The position numbers and the translations under genes were made by a program. This document shows, one piece after another, positions 61,200 to 64,000 of a stretch of 64,000 bases of DNA. Numbering within the stretch: position 1 is the stretch's first letter; each line of letters opens with the position of its first letter. The notes beneath the pieces are model-generated. The model ran no database searches. It was not told where the DNA came from and saw nothing but the letters and a program-made list of their open reading frames with translations. The DNA comes from Thermodesulfovibrionales bacterium (GTDB lineage Bacteria; Nitrospirota; Thermodesulfovibrionia; Thermodesulfovibrionales; Dissulfurispiraceae): positions 145,291 through 209,290 of the forward strand of contig JAGUWD010000009.1 in NCBI GenBank assembly GCA_020062545.1, in the 5' to 3' direction.

Positions 61200-61484
61200 A
61201 TGACTGACGAGACTAAAACCTCTGTACTGGATTATCCTTCAACATTTGTAATAGAGCCGTGGAATGTCATCCTCTTGAATGACGACTGGCATACATTTGA
61301 CGAGGTGATCCTGCAGCTCGTCAAGGCTATACGGTGCAGTCCTCAGAAGGCATCAGAGATCGCACTCGAGGCGCATGCAACCGGAGAGGCTATTTGTTAC
61401 TCAGGACCAAAAGAGCGATGCGAGCACGTGGCATCCATTCTCGAAGAAATAGAACTCGGGGTGAGAATAGAAAGAGCAGTTTAA
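61200..61484 (+). CDS. clpS: ClpS protease adaptor
   Basis: The 94-residue protein has PWNVILLNDDWHTFDEVILQLVKAIRCS and the AHATGEAICYSGPKERCEHVASIL helices of ClpS. It delivers N-degron proteins to ClpAP or ClpCP. TATAAT ends 5 nt before the ATG with no Shine-Dalgarno sequence, so a leaderless mRNA is likely. No clpA or clpC is in the window. Confidence 0.92.
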   Translation: MTDETKTSVLDYPSTFVIEPWNVILLNDDWHTFDEVILQLVKAIRCSPQKASEIALEAHATGEAICYSGPKERCEHVASILEEIELGVRIERAV

Positions 61485-61507
61485 AAATCAACTAAATGGA
61501 GATGGAT

Positions 61508-62113
61508 ATGAGAAAATCAAAAATCATTCTTTTGTTATCAAGCATGTTTATTGCTTTTACGGCTTTAATAGCCGAAGGGGCAGATATCACGGTTTATTTC
61601 AACAGGGGCAACAGTTATTTCAACGATGGCAAATACGACAGGGCTATCAGGGAATACGATATGGTCATTTCCGAAGACCCGAATTTTACCGATGCCTATT
61701 ACAACCGCGGCCTCGCATATTACAGAAAGGGGAATTATGACGAGGCAATTTCGGATTTCAACAAGGTAATAGCTACAGAGCCAAAGGATGCCGAGATTTA
61801 TCATCTCCGCGGCCTTGCATACTATAAGAACGGCAACTACAACAAGACTATCGAGGACGAGAGCAAGGCCATTACAATAAATCCCAACTTCGCCGATGCG
61901 TATCACAACCGCGGCATTGCCTATGCTAAAAAGGGACAGCATGATGAGGCAATTGAGGATTATAACAAGGCTATCTCCATAAGGCCGAATTATATGGAGG
62001 CTTATTTTTCCAGAGGTGTTGCCTATACAAGAAAGGCATCCTCGGACTTCAAGAAGGCATGCGAGATGGGGATGCAGTACGCATGCGACAACCTGAAGCA
62101 GCTTTCCGAATGA
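61508..62113 (+). CDS. Secreted TPR protein
   Basis: A signal peptide (about 1-26) is followed by about four canonical 34-residue TPRs (AYYNRGLAYYRKGNYDEAIS, IYHLRGLAYYKNGNYNK, AYHNRGIAYAKKGQHDEAI). A Sel1-like ending, KKACEMGMQYACDNLK, completes it. Start at ATG 61508 (GGAG upstream) rather than 61496. A periplasmic scaffold role is likely; the partner is unknown. Confidence 0.85.
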   Translation: MRKSKIILLLSSMFIAFTALIAEGADITVYFNRGNSYFNDGKYDRAIREYDMVISEDPNFTDAYYNRGLAYYRKGNYDEAISDFNKVIATEPKDAEIYHLRGLAYYKNGNYNKTIEDESKAITINPNFADAYHNRGIAYAKKGQHDEAIEDYNKAISIRPNYMEAYFSRGVAYTRKASSDFKKACEMGMQYACDNLKQLSE

Positions 62114-62168
62114 TTGACTTTTATTTTATAGTAAACTACTGCATTAAAAATCATATCTTGGAGGCTTT

Positions 62169-62762
62169 ATGAGATTCTTCAAAACAGGCTTTTTATTGAG
62201 TTTAATGTTGATTATTGCTACATCTGCATATGCTGAGATGAAATACAAAAAATTCAAAAAAGAGGAGATTAAGAAAATGGCTGAAACAAGGGCTGTTATC
62301 GAGACAAAATTCGGGAATATGGAAATCAGATTCTTTCCTGACGCTGCGCCTAATCATGTGAACAATTTCATCGAGCTCGCCAAAAAGGGATTTTATGACG
62401 GCACAACATTCCATCGTGTAATACCCGGTTTCATGATTCAGGGAGGAGACCCAAATTCAAAAGACCCTGACAAATCAAAGCATGGCATGGGAGGCCCTGG
62501 ATATACGGTTAAGGCCGAGTTTAACGAAAAGCCTCATAAAAGGGGAATACTCTCGATGGCAAGGGCTGCACATCCTGACAGTGCAGGCTCTCAGTTTTTC
62601 ATCTGCGTGGCAGACTCATTTTTCCTCGACAGGCAATATACTGTATTCGGAGAGGTGGTTTCAGGAATGGAGGTGGCTGACAAGATAGTGAGCCAGCAGA
62701 GGGACAGGATGGACAATCCGGTTGAAAGGATCGAGATGAAAGTAAAAATCATGGAGAAATAA
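62169..62762 (+). CDS. Periplasmic cyclophilin-type peptidyl-prolyl isomerase
   Basis: A signal peptide (about 1-22) is followed by the cyclophilin fold: FHRVIPGFMIQGGDP with the catalytic Arg, MARAAHPDSAGSQFFIC and FLDRQYTVFGEV. The 197 residues suit PpiA-type enzymes that help periplasmic folding. GGAGG precedes the ATG. It is 1 bp from the methyltransferase gene. Confidence 0.94.
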   Translation: MRFFKTGFLLSLMLIIATSAYAEMKYKKFKKEEIKKMAETRAVIETKFGNMEIRFFPDAAPNHVNNFIELAKKGFYDGTTFHRVIPGFMIQGGDPNSKDPDKSKHGMGGPGYTVKAEFNEKPHKRGILSMARAAHPDSAGSQFFICVADSFFLDRQYTVFGEVVSGMEVADKIVSQQRDRMDNPVERIEMKVKIMEK

Positions 62763-62763
62763 A

Positions 62764-63717
62764 ATGGAGGTTTTAAAACAGGCAAAGGAACTGAGGAAAC
62801 TCTGGGGAGGATTCTGGCCAGCAAGGGTATTGCTGACCGCTAATAATTTCGGAATATTCGATTACCTTAAATCTCCAAAGACAGCAATAGAAATTGCTAA
62901 GTCATTAAAGACAGATAGCAGGGCTACAGAGATATTGCTCGATGCACTAACAGGCCTTGGCCTCCTGAAGAAGTCAGGCAATAAATATAAAAATACATTA
63001 ACCGCAAACCGCTTCCTTATAAAAGAAAGTCCATATTATCACGGCGACATAATAAAACATGCAGATACACTCTGGAAGAACTGGTCAGGACTCGATGAAA
63101 TAATAAAAACAGGCAGGCCGAACCGCTCAGCGCATGACCATGAGGCATTTATCAAGGGCATGCATAACATCGCTTCTTTAAAGGCAAAAGATGTAATAAA
63201 GGCGATTGACTTAAAAGGAGTGAAAAAGGCACTCGATTTGGGCGGAGGGCCCGGAACGTATTCAATAGAGATGGCTAAAAAAGGCGTGTTAGCTACACTC
63301 TTTGATGTGCCCGAGACCATAAAGATCGCAAAAGAAATAATTAAAAAATCAAAAGCAAAAGAAATAGATTTTATCGAAGGTGATTTTATTTCTGATAATA
63401 TTGGAGACGGCTACGACCTGATATTCATAAGTCAGGTTCTGCATGCATATTCTGAAGATGATTGTATCCGCCTCATCAAAAAATCAAAGGCAGCATTAAA
63501 TCAAAACGGCAGAATTGTCATTCAGGAATTTTACATCGACAAAAACAGGACAACACCCCCGCAAAGCGCCTTATTCTCTGTCAACATGCTCGTCAATACA
63601 TACGGCAGATGCTATCCGCCATCTGAAATTAAGCAATGGCTCACAAAGACAGGATTCAAAAATATCAGGCATAAAATATTCAATGACAGCGTGATGGTGT
63701 CAGGAATGCAGAAGTAG
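62764..63717 (+). CDS. O-methyltransferase-like protein (COMT/HIOMT family)
   Basis: An N-terminal winged-helix dimerisation domain (ANNFGIFDYLKSPKTAIEIA) is followed by a Rossmann methyltransferase with the SAM motif ALDLGGGPGTYSIEMA and DFISDNIGDGYDLIFISQVLH. The 317 residues match the COMT/HIOMT fold. The acceptor is unknown; in anaerobes related enzymes act on quinone- or corrinoid-linked small molecules. It is coupled closely to the cyclophilin gene. Confidence 0.85.
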   Translation: MEVLKQAKELRKLWGGFWPARVLLTANNFGIFDYLKSPKTAIEIAKSLKTDSRATEILLDALTGLGLLKKSGNKYKNTLTANRFLIKESPYYHGDIIKHADTLWKNWSGLDEIIKTGRPNRSAHDHEAFIKGMHNIASLKAKDVIKAIDLKGVKKALDLGGGPGTYSIEMAKKGVLATLFDVPETIKIAKEIIKKSKAKEIDFIEGDFISDNIGDGYDLIFISQVLHAYSEDDCIRLIKKSKAALNQNGRIVIQEFYIDKNRTTPPQSALFSVNMLVNTYGRCYPPSEIKQWLTKTGFKNIRHKIFNDSVMVSGMQK

Positions 63718-63742
63718 CGAAACTATACCAATCTCCTGCTTA

Positions 63743-63868
63743 TTACAGGTCCGAGTGTCGATATGATATGCCCTTTTTCAAAGATTGCATAGAATATTCG
63801 GGACACATCCCATATTTCTTAAAGTTCACGAAATATATGCGGCCCGCGTTGACCATATCTTTGCTCAT
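63743..63868 (-). CDS. Small hypothetical protein, 41 residues
   Basis: MSKDMVNAGRIYFVNFKKYG and onward to a TAA at 63743. Its ATG overlaps the stop of the upstream frame by 4 bp. No family seen. The support is coupling only, so it may not be real. Confidence 0.3.
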   Translation of the reverse strand: MSKDMVNAGRIYFVNFKKYGMCPEYSMQSLKKGISYRHSDL

Positions 63869-64000
63869 CCTCCTGCCACGATGAAAGTCTGTCTGTAGTC
63901 CAGCGATAAGGATAAGTCTCTTTCGTTCAGAAGCTCTGTTTTGACAGTTCTAATGCTCCTTACGCTACAGCCGCAAAACTCACCCTTCGGGTTCAAACAC
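63865..64000 (-). CDS. Partial protein entering from the right edge
   Basis: An open frame of about 44 codons enters from base 64000 and stops at 63865. It contains GEFCGCSVRSIRTVKTELL and ends FIVAGG. It looks like the C-terminus of a protein with a Cys-x-Cys pair. I do not recognise it. Confidence 0.35.
   Translation of the reverse strand, partial: CLNPKGEFCGCSVRSIRTVKTELLNERDLSLSLDYRQTFIVAGG

Overview
The window suggests a Gram-negative, probably anaerobic bacterium of moderate GC. It carries lipid A acyltransferase and Mla-type lipid transport genes, outer-membrane barrels, Slp and PBP1A. Several enzymes are archaeal-like or of a deep-branching type: an archaeal-type S-adenosylmethionine synthetase, a split archaeal-type glutamate synthase, archaemetzincin and futalosine-pathway MqnD. 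I infer an uncultivated Nitrospirota (Thermodesulfovibrionia-like) or a similar lineage. That placement is inference and no 16S rRNA is present.

Layout. 1-430 holds a VapBC module cut by the window edge. 508-11794 is a long minus-strand run: an RNase H-fold nuclease, xerD, a Lon-family protease, a lipid A acyltransferase, mlaE-mlaF-mlaD, a small multihaem cytochrome, metK, def, fmt and a DUF116 protein. 11914-13541 holds a stand-alone inverse-autotransporter barrel with a small secreted partner, closed by a perfect 42-bp palindromic terminator. truA (plus) is followed by the minus-strand rpsB-tsf-pyrH-frr-44-aa ORF-dksA-like operon, then cysK, mqnD and glgP. 21803-35171 is the most unusual part. 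A histidine kinase/sigma-54 regulator pair faces a sigma-54-like promoter and a tightly packed operon: tatA, HAD phosphatase, class III aminotransferase, SMR-like transporter, Cys-nucleophile hydrolase, outer-membrane barrel, DegT aminotransferase and FemAB/GNAT transferase. Behind it lie an arginase-fold protein, a second SMR-like protein, archaemetzincin, a radical SAM protein and a Tat-exported DUF362 protein. 35172-37531 is a small-gene and repeat-rich stretch. 37568-48332 carries PBP1A, a MerR/two-CW regulator, a DHH-CBS-tRNA nucleotidyltransferase and a three-gene glutamate synthase. 48407-49329 has tRNA-Pro(CGG) and tRNA-Arg(CCT).

A 4.7-kb integrated element (49333-54052) sits in the 3' half of tRNA-Arg. 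It has 45-bp att repeats, 11-bp arm-type sites, an integrase, an excisionase-like protein, a candidate replication initiator and toxin-antitoxin genes. A decayed copy of its PIN toxin lies just outside the right end. From 54413 on come a TPR protein, a cell-wall operon (polysaccharide deacetylase, DUF4015 glycosidase, beta-lactamase-fold/NamZ fusion), an Nfu-like protein, slp, clpS, a TPR protein, a cyclophilin and an O-methyltransferase.

Two genome-scale signatures recur. Degenerate 7-bp-period word repeats (for example GTCAGAA, GGCTGAA, AACTCTT) lie between genes and in frame inside genes. Several first-in-unit genes have a -10 box ending only 5-7 nt before the start codon, which predicts leaderless mRNAs.
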